This document shows, one piece after another, positions 47,250 to 54,560 of a DNA stretch of 64,000 nucleotides (position 1 is the stretch's first letter; the number at the start of each line of letters is the position of its first letter). The notes under the pieces are model-generated. The model made no database searches. It was not told where the DNA came from and saw only the letters and a program-made list of their open reading frames with translations. This DNA comes from JABFWF01 sp035539135 (GTDB lineage Bacteria; Pseudomonadota; Gammaproteobacteria; Xanthomonadales; Xanthomonadaceae), in contig DATLJD010000014.1 in NCBI GenBank assembly GCA_035539135.1, positions 558,001-622,000 on the forward strand, in the 5' to 3' direction. A program made the position numbers and the translations under genes.

Positions 47250-48260
47250 CTAGCGTCCATGGGCGTGGCGCGCGAGCGGGGCCGGCGCCGCGGCGGGCAG
47301 GCAGGCGGGGGGCAGGGGGAGGCCCGTGAATTCGTCGAATCCGAAGGCGCGGTTGAGGTTCTGCAGGGCCTGGGTGGCGGCGCCCTTGAGCAGGTTGTCG
47401 AGGGTGGCGACCAGCACCAGCCGGCGGCCGTCGGCGGACAGGGTGAAGCCGCCCACTTCCACGTGGTGGCGGCCGGCGATCCGGCTGACCCAGGGGGCTG
47501 CGTCGACGATGCGCACCAGCGGCTCCTCCCCGTAGGCGCCGCGGTAGCGCGCGGCGACCTCCTCCACGGGGAAACAACGGCGCAGGCGCAGGTTGGCGGT
47601 CAGGGTGATCCCGCGGAAGTGGGGGGCCACGTGCGGCATGAACTCCACCGGATGGCCGAGGCGGGCCGCCGCCTCCCGCTCGTGGAGGTGGCCGGCCAGC
47701 GCGTAAGGCATCAGGTTGTCGCGCAGCTGGTCGGGGTCGTTGCGGTCCGAGGGCGTGGTGCCGGCGCCGGAGTGGCCGGAGACGCCGAAACACTGCACTG
47801 GGCCGTCGAGGACGTCCAGCATCGGCGCGATCGCCAGCTGCATCGCGGTCGCGTAGCAGCCGGGATTGGCGATCCGGCGCTGGCCGGCGTACGTCGCCCG
47901 GGTCAGCTCCGGCAGGCCGTAGTACCAGGCAGGATCGAAGCGGTGGTCGGCGGACAGGTCCACGATGACCGGATCGACGCCGGCCGTGTCGAAGGCGGCG
48001 ACGCAGCGGTCCGACTTGCCGTTGGGCAGGGCCAGCACCACCGCGTCGGCGCCCAGCGCCGGAAGCGCGTCGTAGCCCGGGCTGCTATAGCGCAGCGCGC
48101 CGGCGTAGTCCGGCACGTGGTCGGCCACGCGCTGGCCGGCGAGCGCGCGCGAGGAGACGAACGCGGGCTCGAACCGAGGGTGCGCGGCGAGCAGCCGCAG
48201 CAGTTCGGCCCCGACGTGCCCGCGCGCGCCCACGATGCCGATGCGGACGGCGCCGCTCAT
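47250..48260 (-). CDS. argC: N-acetyl-gamma-glutamyl-phosphate reductase
   Basis: NADPH-dependent reduction of N-acetylglutamyl phosphate to the semialdehyde, third step of arginine synthesis. The 336 residues show the Rossmann start VRIGIVGARGHVGAELLRLL, the catalytic cysteine in ANPGCYATA, and SGHSGAGTTPSDRN and HFRGITLTANL in the C-terminal domain. The ATG at 48260 overlaps the GNAT stop as ATGA. The last residues, PACLPAAAPAPLARHAHGR, form a short low-complexity tail that runs up to argH. Confidence 0.95.
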   Translation of the reverse strand: MSGAVRIGIVGARGHVGAELLRLLAAHPRFEPAFVSSRALAGQRVADHVPDYAGALRYSSPGYDALPALGADAVVLALPNGKSDRCVAAFDTAGVDPVIVDLSADHRFDPAWYYGLPELTRATYAGQRRIANPGCYATAMQLAIAPMLDVLDGPVQCFGVSGHSGAGTTPSDRNDPDQLRDNLMPYALAGHLHEREAAARLGHPVEFMPHVAPHFRGITLTANLRLRRCFPVEEVAARYRGAYGEEPLVRIVDAAPWVSRIAGRHHVEVGGFTLSADGRRLVLVATLDNLLKGAATQALQNLNRAFGFDEFTGLPLPPACLPAAAPAPLARHAHGR

Positions 48261-48853
48261 GCCGCATGCTCCGCAAGCCGCGCCTGCAGGTTCGCGCGCA
48301 CCCGCGGCCATTCGGCGTCGATGATCGAGAAACACACGGTGTCGCGCAGGCTGCCGTCGCGGTGGCGCAGGTGGTTGCGCAACACGCCGTCCTCGCGCGC
48401 CCCCAGGCGCGCGATCGCCGCGCGCGATGCGTGGTTGTGGGTGCTGGTCTGCAGGCCGACCGACGCGCAGCCGAGGGTGTCGAAGGCATGCGCGAGCAGC
48501 AGCAGCTTGGCCTCGGTGTTGAGTCCGGTGCGCTGCACCCGGCGCGCGTACCAGGTGTAGCCGATCTGCACGCGCGGCACCGACGGCGCGAGGTCGTAGT
48601 AGCGGGTCATGCCGGCGATGCGGCCGTCGGCGTCGCGCACGGTGAAGGCGAGGCAGCCGCCGGCCGCCTGCATCGCCAGCGCGGCGTCCACGTAGCCCTG
48701 CACCTCCTCCGGCCGCGGCACGTTGGTGAACCACAACTCCCACAGCTGGCCGTCCTCGACCACCGCGGCCAGGCCGTCGGCATGCTCGCGGCGCAGTGGT
48801 TCGAGGACGACGTGGCGGCCGGCGAGCCGCGGCGGGTGTTTCCAGGGATCCAT
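48257..48853 (-). CDS. GNAT acetyltransferase, RimJ/RimL-like, within the arginine operon
   Basis: A 198-residue acetyl-CoA-dependent N-acyltransferase of the RimJ/RimL group: LEPLRREHADGLAAVVED, the WFTNVPRPEEVQGYVDAAL region, VQIGYTWYARRVQRTGLNTE and NHASRAAIARLGAREDGVLR. It lies between argBA (3 bp) and argC (4 bp overlap), so it is fully embedded in the operon. Since this operon works on acetylated intermediates and already carries a synthase domain in argBA, its own substrate is unclear. It could acetylate glutamate, another amino acid or a protein. Confidence 0.85.
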   Translation of the reverse strand: MDPWKHPPRLAGRHVVLEPLRREHADGLAAVVEDGQLWELWFTNVPRPEEVQGYVDAALAMQAAGGCLAFTVRDADGRIAGMTRYYDLAPSVPRVQIGYTWYARRVQRTGLNTEAKLLLLAHAFDTLGCASVGLQTSTHNHASRAAIARLGAREDGVLRNHLRHRDGSLRDTVCFSIIDAEWPRVRANLQARLAEHAA

Positions 48854-48856
48854 GCG

Positions 48857-50176
48857 TCACTCCACCAGGCTGGGCGCGCGCGCGTCGCAGTGGCCGACGC
48901 AGCGCGCGATCGCGTCGAAGCCCTCCAGGCCGTACCAGTACACCTTCCAGCGCGGCTGCCGCAGGCAACCGTCGCATTCGGCGTCGTAGAAGCCGTTGAC
49001 CGGATTGTCCAGGCGCGAGCGCCAGAACAGCCGTGGCACCTCGGCGCGCATCACCTGCCAGACCGCGCGGCCGAGGCCCTCGCCCTGGGCGTCGTCCAGC
49101 ACCGCGAACTTGTCGAGGTAGGGCAACCCATCCTCCTCGGTCAGCAGCAGCGCGGCACGGTAGTGTTCGCTGACGTAGGCGCGCAGCAGCGGCGTGCGCG
49201 CGAAGTAGTCGGGCAGCAGGCGGCGGCCGAATGCGGACTCGACCAGCGCGCGCAGGCGCGGCAGGTCGAGCTCGTCCCAGGCGCGCGCGGTGAGCACGCG
49301 CTCGCCGCGCCGCAGCAGCGTGCCGGAGCCCTTGTGGGTGAACAGTTCCTTGGCCAGTTCCGCCGGCCGGGTGATCGACACCGACGAGGACGGCGGCAAC
49401 GCGTCCAGCAGCTGCTTGACCTGCTCGAGCTTGAGCCGCATGCCGCCGTGCACCCACGGTTCGGAGAGCAGGCGCTCGTATTCGGTGGACAGGTTGATCG
49501 AGTCGATCACCCTGCCCTCCGCGTCGAGCAGGCCGCCGGTGCCGGTCAGGAACACGATCTTGTACGGCTGCAGCGCCTGCACCAACTCGTTGGCGGCGTA
49601 GTCGGCGTTGATGTTGAGGATCTGGCCGCCGGCGGTCTCGCCGAGGCTGGCGATCACCGGGATCGAGCCGGCGCGCAGCGCGGCCTGTACCGGCGCCAGG
49701 TGCACGCGGTGCACCGCGCCCACCAGGCCGAGCAGTTCGCGGTCGATGCACTCGGCTTCGAACACGCCCGACACGATCGAGGTCGCGCGCGTGTCCTGCG
49801 CCTGCAGCGCCTCGACCAGGCGCAGGTTCTGCGCGTGGAACACCCGCCGCACCACCGCCAGCGCCTCCGGGCTGGTCACCCGCAGGCCATCCACGGTGTG
49901 CTTGCCGATGCCGGCGGCCGCGAGTTCGGCGTCCAGCTGCGGGCCGGCGCCGTGCAGCACGACCGGGGTCAGGCCGACGTCCTGCAGGAAGGCGAGCGAG
50001 GACACCAGCGCGTCGAGGTCGTCGCGCAGCACCGCGCCGCCGACCTTGACCAGCGCGAAGCGGGCGGCGTCGAGCTGCGAGAAGCGCTTGAGGTAGAGCG
50101 CGATCTCCTTCGCGCTGGCCATGCTGGAGAGCAGGCGCACGATGGTCTGCCGGGTCTGCAGCGCGTGCGCGTTCAT
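48857..50176 (-). CDS. argB: Bifunctional N-acetylglutamate kinase/synthase
   Basis: A 439-residue fusion as characterised in Xanthomonas (NAGS/K). Residues about 1-280 form the amino-acid kinase domain: ALVKVGGAVLRDDLDAL, LHGAGPQLDAEL, ETAGGQILNINADYAANELV and FLTGTGGLLDAEGRVI. Residues about 290-439 form a GNAT synthase domain: LFTHKGSGTLLRRGE, YLDKFAVLDDAQGEGLGRAV and LDNPVNGFYDAECDGCLR. It makes N-acetylglutamate and phosphorylates it, and is the expected point of arginine feedback inhibition. The ATG at 50176 overlaps the argE' stop. Confidence 0.96.
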   Translation of the reverse strand: MNAHALQTRQTIVRLLSSMASAKEIALYLKRFSQLDAARFALVKVGGAVLRDDLDALVSSLAFLQDVGLTPVVLHGAGPQLDAELAAAGIGKHTVDGLRVTSPEALAVVRRVFHAQNLRLVEALQAQDTRATSIVSGVFEAECIDRELLGLVGAVHRVHLAPVQAALRAGSIPVIASLGETAGGQILNINADYAANELVQALQPYKIVFLTGTGGLLDAEGRVIDSINLSTEYERLLSEPWVHGGMRLKLEQVKQLLDALPPSSSVSITRPAELAKELFTHKGSGTLLRRGERVLTARAWDELDLPRLRALVESAFGRRLLPDYFARTPLLRAYVSEHYRAALLLTEEDGLPYLDKFAVLDDAQGEGLGRAVWQVMRAEVPRLFWRSRLDNPVNGFYDAECDGCLRQPRWKVYWYGLEGFDAIARCVGHCDARAPSLVE

Positions 50177-51267
50177 GCCGCGCTCCCGTCGAGGATGCGC
50201 GCGATGCTGTCGGCGTAGCGCTGCAGCTGCGACAGCGCGACCCACTCGTCGGCCGCGTGCGCCTGGGCGATGTCGCCCGGCCCGTACACCAGCGCGGTGA
50301 GTCCGGCGCGCGAGAACAGCGAGGCCTCGGTCCAGAAGTCGACCGCGTTGCCGATCGGCAACTGCAGCGCGTCGGCGAGGTCGCGCGCGGCGAGCCGGCG
50401 CTCCTCCGCCTCGGCGATGTCGCCGGCGGGCAGCGGCGGGCCGCGGAACAGCTCCTCGTAGCGCAGCAGCGCGCCAGTCTCGGCGCAGGCGCCGAAGCGC
50501 GCGTGCAGTTCGTCCAGGTCCTGCGAGGGCAGCGGCCGGAAGCCGAAGCGCACCTCGGCGCTGGGCGCGATGACGTTCGCCTTGATCCCGCCTTCGATCC
50601 GGCCGACGTTGAAGCGCAGGCCGGTCAGCCCGCCGAAGCGCTGGTGCTGCTGCGCCTGGACGAAGTCCAGCGCGCGTCCGCCCCAGCGCATCGCCCGGTG
50701 CAACGCGCTCTCCTCCAGCCCGGCCACGCCCGAGGCATGGCCCGCCGCGCCCTGGAAGCGCAGCAGCACCGAGCTGATCCCGCGGTGCGCGAGGACCGCC
50801 TGGCAGCCGGTCGGCTCGGCGACGATCGCCTCGGTGTAGCCGTGCGCGGCGCCGAGGAAGGCCGCGATGCAGCGCGCGTCGTTGGCTTCCTCGTCGGTGG
50901 TGAACAGAAACGCCGCGTCGCCGCGGGTGGCCGCGGCGGCCGCCAGCAGTCCGGCGGCGGCGCCCTTGATGTCGCAGGCGCCCAGGCCGATGGCGCGGCC
51001 GTCCTCGACCCGCAGGCGCAGCGGATCCGCGCTCCACGCCGGCGAGTCCGGCACCGTGTCCAGGTGCACGTTGAACAGCCGGGTCGGCGCGCCGCGCACC
51101 GCCAGCAGCGAGACCGCGCCGTCGCCGTGGTCGGTGAGCGTGCAGCGGAAGCCCGGCAGCTGCGCGCGCAGGTAGTCGAAGATGCCGCCCGTGCCGATCG
51201 CGCGCGGCGGGTTGCGGGTGTCGAACGCGACCAGCGCGTCGAGGTGGCGGAGGATGCTGTCGAGCAT
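50173..51267 (-). CDS. argE: N-acetyl-L-citrulline deacetylase (ArgE-like M20 peptidase)
   Basis: A 364-residue dinuclear-zinc amidohydrolase: the metal motifs NVHLDTVPD (His and Asp), TTDEEAND (Glu) and VAEPTG lie in the catalytic domain; RFQGAAGHASG, SAEVRFGFRPLP mark the lid domain. In Xanthomonas the equivalent enzyme removes the acetyl group from acetylcitrulline, not acetylornithine. The presence of acetylornithine carbamoyltransferase in the same operon supports that substrate. Start: ATG 51267 (MLDSILRHL) aligns best; an ATG at 51288 would add seven residues. It lies between argG and argBA. Confidence 0.92.
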   Translation of the reverse strand: MLDSILRHLDALVAFDTRNPPRAIGTGGIFDYLRAQLPGFRCTLTDHGDGAVSLLAVRGAPTRLFNVHLDTVPDSPAWSADPLRLRVEDGRAIGLGACDIKGAAAGLLAAAAATRGDAAFLFTTDEEANDARCIAAFLGAAHGYTEAIVAEPTGCQAVLAHRGISSVLLRFQGAAGHASGVAGLEESALHRAMRWGGRALDFVQAQQHQRFGGLTGLRFNVGRIEGGIKANVIAPSAEVRFGFRPLPSQDLDELHARFGACAETGALLRYEELFRGPPLPAGDIAEAEERRLAARDLADALQLPIGNAVDFWTEASLFSRAGLTALVYGPGDIAQAHAADEWVALSQLQRYADSIARILDGSAA

Positions 51268-51316
51268 GACGTCGTCGTCTTTCGTCATCCCGGCGGGGCC
51301 GGAGCCATTGTCTGGT

Positions 51317-52594
51317 TCAGGGCGCCGAAGCCAGCGCGGGCCCAGCGGCGGGCGCGCCGGCGTTCACCTGCGCCCACAGCGTGCTGCTCATCCCGAACAG
51401 CCGGATGAAGCCTTCCGCTTCCGCCACACCCCAGTCCGCCGACTGCGCGTAGGTCGCGCCGGACGACTGCAGGATGTGCGGCGAGCGCACGGCGACCGCA
51501 TCCACGCGGCCGCCGCGCGTCTCCAGCACCACCTCGCCATTGACCATGCGCTGGCTGGAGGCGAGGAAGGCTTCGAGGTCCGTCTTCAGCGGGTCGTGGA
51601 AGAAGCCCTCGTAGACGAGTTCGACCCACCGCCGCGCCACTTCGGGCTTGAAGCGGTTCTGCTGCTTGCTGAGCACCGCTTCCTCCAGCGCCCGGTGCGC
51701 GCACAGCAGTGCGGTGAGGCCCGGCGCCTCGTACACGATGCGGCCCTTGAGCCCGATCGTGGTGTCGCCGGTGTACAGGCCACGGCCGACGCCGTACCGC
51801 GCGAACATCGTGTTGAGCCGCGCGAGCAGCTGTGGGCCCGGCAGCGCCTGCCCGTCGAGCGCGACCGCCTCGCCGGCGACGAAGCGCACCGCCACCCGCA
51901 GCGGTTCGGCGGGCCATTGTTCGCGCCCCGCGCACCAGCCGCGCGCGCCCTCGCCCGGCGCCTCCCAGCGGTCGATCTCGCCGCCGGACAGGGTCACGCC
52001 GAGCAGGTTCTCGTTGATCGTGTACGCCTTCTGCTTCGCGCGCACGCCGTAGCCGCGCGCTTCCAGCCAGGCCTGCTCGTAGGCGCGCGTCTGCGTGTGC
52101 TCCTTCTGGATCTCGCGGATCGGCGCCACGATGCGGTAGTCGCCGCTGGCCTTCACCGCGAGGTCGAAGCGCACCTGGTCGTTGCCCATGCCGGTGCAGC
52201 CGTGCGCGATCGCGTTGGTGCCCAGTTCGCGCGCGCGGGCCAGCGTCGCGTCCACGATCAGGTAGCGATCGGAGACCAGCAGCGGGTACTGGCCCTGGTA
52301 GCCCTCTCCCGCCCACACGAACGGCTTCACGAAGCCGTCCCAAATCGCGGGCCCGCCGTCGGCGGTGACGTGCGAGGCGACGCCGAGCTCGGCGGCGCGC
52401 GCCTCGATGGCCGCGCGCTCGGCGGCGTCCACGCCGCCGGTGTCGGCGAATACGGTGTGCACGCGCCAGCCTTGCTCCTGCAACCAGGGCACGCAGAACG
52501 AAGTGTCGAGGCCACCGGAGAAGGCGAGGACGATGTCTTTCGAGGCGGCGGGAGACGGGAGAGGAGAGACGGGAGAGGCGATGGGTTGCGACAT
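51317..52594 (-). CDS. argG: Argininosuccinate synthase
   Basis: ATP-dependent joining of citrulline and aspartate. The 425-residue protein has the ATP-loop LAFSGGLDTSFC, VFADTGGVDA, AHGCTGMGNDQVRF, RTRAYEQ-type HTQTRAYEQ and AYTINENLLG. Homologues of this group start just before SKDIVLAF; here an extra proline/serine-rich stretch (PIASPVSPLPSPAA) is encoded by a run of GGGAGAC/GGGAGAG heptamers (52550-52577 on plus). The ATG at 52594 has no strong ribosome site. It lies 55 bp after argF', whose tail holds the inverted heptamer array. Confidence 0.95.
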   Translation of the reverse strand: MSQPIASPVSPLPSPAASKDIVLAFSGGLDTSFCVPWLQEQGWRVHTVFADTGGVDAAERAAIEARAAELGVASHVTADGGPAIWDGFVKPFVWAGEGYQGQYPLLVSDRYLIVDATLARARELGTNAIAHGCTGMGNDQVRFDLAVKASGDYRIVAPIREIQKEHTQTRAYEQAWLEARGYGVRAKQKAYTINENLLGVTLSGGEIDRWEAPGEGARGWCAGREQWPAEPLRVAVRFVAGEAVALDGQALPGPQLLARLNTMFARYGVGRGLYTGDTTIGLKGRIVYEAPGLTALLCAHRALEEAVLSKQQNRFKPEVARRWVELVYEGFFHDPLKTDLEAFLASSQRMVNGEVVLETRGGRVDAVAVRSPHILQSSGATYAQSADWGVAEAEGFIRLFGMSSTLWAQVNAGAPAAGPALASAP

Positions 52595-52681
52595 GGGGAG
52601 CTCGAAGAATTGGGCGACGAATGGGTCGGGGTCGGGGCGAATCAGCCGTTCACGTCTCCCGTCTCCCGTCTCCCCTTTCCC
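52550..52681. repeat. Inverted arrays of a GGGAGAC heptamer at the argF'/argG junction
   Basis: On the plus strand 52550-52577 reads four heptamers (GGGAGAC, GGGAGAG, GAGAGAC, GGGAGAG). At 52654-52681 the opposite sense reads GTCTCCC three times and CTTTCCC once. In the arginine mRNA the two could form a stem of up to about 28 bp around a 76-base loop that contains the argG start codon. The arrays encode the odd argG N-terminus and the argF' C-terminus. Confidence 0.8.
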
Positions 52682-53687
52682 GGCTCACGCCCGCAAGCCG
52701 CGCCATCACTGCCTTCTGCACGTGCAGCCGGTTCCCGGCCTCGTCGATGGCGATGCAGGCGGGCGAATCCATCACCGCGTCGGTGGCCTTGACGTTGCGG
52801 CGCAGCGGCAGGCAGTGCGAGAACGCGGCGTCGCGGGTGAGCGCCATCTTCGCCTCGTCCACGATGAAGTGGCGGAAGCGCTCGCGCAGCGGCCGCTCCT
52901 CGTCCCAGCGGCCGAAGTACGGCAGCGCGCCCCAGCTCTTCGCGTACACCACGTCGGCGCCGGCGTAGGCCTGCGCGATGTCGTGGCTGATCGCGAAGGA
53001 GCCGCCGCTTTCGGCGACGTTGGCGCGGGCCCAGCCGAGGTAGCGCTCGTCGAGGACGTAGTCCGGCGTCGGGCACAGCAGGGTCACGTCCATGCCCATG
53101 CGGGTCGCGATGGTCAGCGCGGAATTCGCCACCGCGGTATTGAGCGGCTTCGGGTGCGGAACCCAGGTCAGGACGTACTTCTTGCCGCGCAGGTCGGGGG
53201 TGCCGAACCGCTCCTGCAGCGCCTGCACGTGGGCGAGCTCCTGGCAGGGATGGGTGATCGTTTCCATGTTGATCACCGGCACCGTCGCGTGCTCGGCGAA
53301 GCCGCGCAGCACCCCGTCCTCGCGATCCTCGCTCCAGTCCTTGAACTTCGGGAAAGCGCGCACCCCGATCAGGTCGACGTAGCGCGACAGCACGCGCGCG
53401 ACCTCGGCGATGTGCTCCTCGGCGTCGCCGTCCATCACCGCGCCGCGGCCGAACTCGATCGGCCATGCGTCCTTGCCCGGCTGCAGGACCACCGCGTGGC
53501 CGCCGAGCTGGAACGCGCCGAGCTCGAAGCTGGTGCGCGTGCGCAGCGAACTGTTGAAGAACACCAGCGCGATCGAACGTCCGCGCAGCTGGGTGCCGCC
53601 GCGGCCGCGCTTGAACGCCGCCGCCTGCGCGAGCAGCGCGTCGAGCTCGGCGCGCGACCAGTCCTGGGTGTTGAGGAAGTGCTGCAT
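52650..53687 (-). CDS. argF': N-acetylornithine carbamoyltransferase
   Basis: Carbamoylates N-acetylornithine to acetylcitrulline, the variant arginine route known from Xanthomonas. The 345 residues have the carbamoyl-phosphate loop FFNSSLRTRTSFELGA, then the acetylornithine-specific proline-containing loop LQPGKDAWPIEFGRGAV, NMETITHPCQEL, and HCLPLRRNVKATDAVMDSP, whose lysine corresponds to the carboxylated Lys of the Xanthomonas enzyme. The residues distinguish it from ordinary ornithine transcarbamylase. The ATG at 53687 starts MQHFLNTQDW. First structural gene of the operon, behind a candidate attenuator. The C-terminal ERGDGRRET is encoded by a heptamer repeat. Confidence 0.95.
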   Translation of the reverse strand: MQHFLNTQDWSRAELDALLAQAAAFKRGRGGTQLRGRSIALVFFNSSLRTRTSFELGAFQLGGHAVVLQPGKDAWPIEFGRGAVMDGDAEEHIAEVARVLSRYVDLIGVRAFPKFKDWSEDREDGVLRGFAEHATVPVINMETITHPCQELAHVQALQERFGTPDLRGKKYVLTWVPHPKPLNTAVANSALTIATRMGMDVTLLCPTPDYVLDERYLGWARANVAESGGSFAISHDIAQAYAGADVVYAKSWGALPYFGRWDEERPLRERFRHFIVDEAKMALTRDAAFSHCLPLRRNVKATDAVMDSPACIAIDEAGNRLHVQKAVMARLAGVSRERGDGRRET

Positions 53688-53746
53688 GGGGGCTCCTGCT
53701 GCGGCGCTGCGTGGGGGGCGCGCGGGCTTTCGGAGTCCGTAAAGCG

Positions 53747-53812
53747 GAAAGCCCAGCGCGGTGGCTGGGCTTTCGCGTGATGCGACGACGGCGCGGAGCC
53801 GCTACCCAGCCA
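53747..53812 (-). promoter_or_regulatory. Candidate transcription attenuator before argF'
   Basis: On the minus strand an 11 bp perfect stem GAAAGCCCAGC / GCTGGGCTTTC (53774-53764 with 53757-53747) is followed by CGCTTTACGG, a terminator-like hairpin. Its first arm, CCCAGCCA (53769-53762), can instead pair with TGGCTGGG (53812-53805), which forms the last codons of the leader peptide. The two structures exclude each other. The weak T tract is the main doubt. Confidence 0.5.
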
Positions 53813-53906
53813 GTTCGGTCGGGGAGCGTCGGCGCGCGCGCGAGGTCATGCCGGCCGCCATGCGGGCGGAGGTCAGGACGTCGGCGTGGGCGCGGGTGGC
53901 GTGCAT
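53802..53906 (-). CDS. Candidate Arg-rich leader peptide of the arginine operon
   Basis: A 34-codon frame from ATG 53906 to TAG 53802 on the same strand as argF'. It carries six arginine codons, four of them in the run SRARRRS (codons 22-28: CGC GCG CGC CGA CGC in part, including the rare CGA), and stops right over the antiterminator half TGGCTGGG. GAGG lies 11 bases before the first ATG; inner ATGs at 53861 and 53849 would also keep the arginine run. In such GC-rich DNA arginine codons are common, so the geometry rather than composition is the argument. Confidence 0.4.
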   Translation of the reverse strand: MHATRAHADVLTSARMAAGMTSRARRRSPTELAG

Positions 53907-53967
53907 CGGACGCGCATCCTCGCACGCGTGGCGCCAGCGTCGCAAGGGCATGCTGCAGGAAGGGGTG

Positions 53968-54444
53968 TCAGCGATCGGCCAGCGGCGACACGTAGGGGGT
54001 GACCGATACCCGCACGCGCAGGCGGTTGCCGGGGTCCTCGGTCAGGCGCGAGCGGTACTTCATGCCGCGATAGAGGTAATCCACGTCGTAGGCGATCGGC
54101 CGGCGGTACTCGTGCTCGACCATGACGGTCCGGCAGTTGCTCCCTTCCCGCGGCTGCTCGGCCTGCTGTTGCCCGTCGCGGGACAGCACGCCGCGCACCG
54201 AGCCGACGACGCGCGCGAACCGGGACTTGTCCTCGGCCGGCGGGTCGCACTGCAGCTCGGCGCGGGTGGCGTGCAGGGTCTGGTAGACCGGCTCCACCCG
54301 CAGCACCTGGGCGTAGTCGACCCGCACGTTCTCCACCGGCAGCACGGTCTCCTGGGGCGCGGCGGCGACGCCGCCCGCGACCGCCAGCAGGGCGATCGCC
54401 AGCAGGATCCGGAAGGCGGACGGCACGGGCAAGGGGCGGCTCAT
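53968..54444 (-). CDS. Secreted protein of unknown function
   Basis: A 158-residue exported protein with signal peptide (FRILLAIALLAVAGGVAA). The mature part begins PQETVLPVENVRVDYAQVLRV and ends with CRTVMVEHEYRRPIAYDVDY and GMKYRSRLTEDPGNRLRVRV, patterns seen in xanthomonad proteins that carry a glycine-zipper outer-membrane domain in between. Here the glycine-zipper is reduced to a short VVGSVRGVLSRDGQQQ. It lies upstream of the arginine leader on the same strand and is divergent from cysS. Its role is not known. Confidence 0.75.
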   Translation of the reverse strand: MSRPLPVPSAFRILLAIALLAVAGGVAAAPQETVLPVENVRVDYAQVLRVEPVYQTLHATRAELQCDPPAEDKSRFARVVGSVRGVLSRDGQQQAEQPREGSNCRTVMVEHEYRRPIAYDVDYLYRGMKYRSRLTEDPGNRLRVRVSVTPYVSPLADR

Positions 54445-54560
54445 CGGGGCGGCAGTGTAGGCGTTTATGCGCGCGAAGGGCTGAACCCCTGCTGTGCCCG
54501 GCCTGTCCCCGCCCTGCCCCGGCCGCTAGAATCCTGCGGTTTTCCCGCCCCGACCGTCCG

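Noticed and set aside
52642..53925. A long minus-strand frame overlapping argF' in another register
   Set aside because: It is Arg-rich without family motifs and is out of frame with the well-supported carbamoyltransferase.
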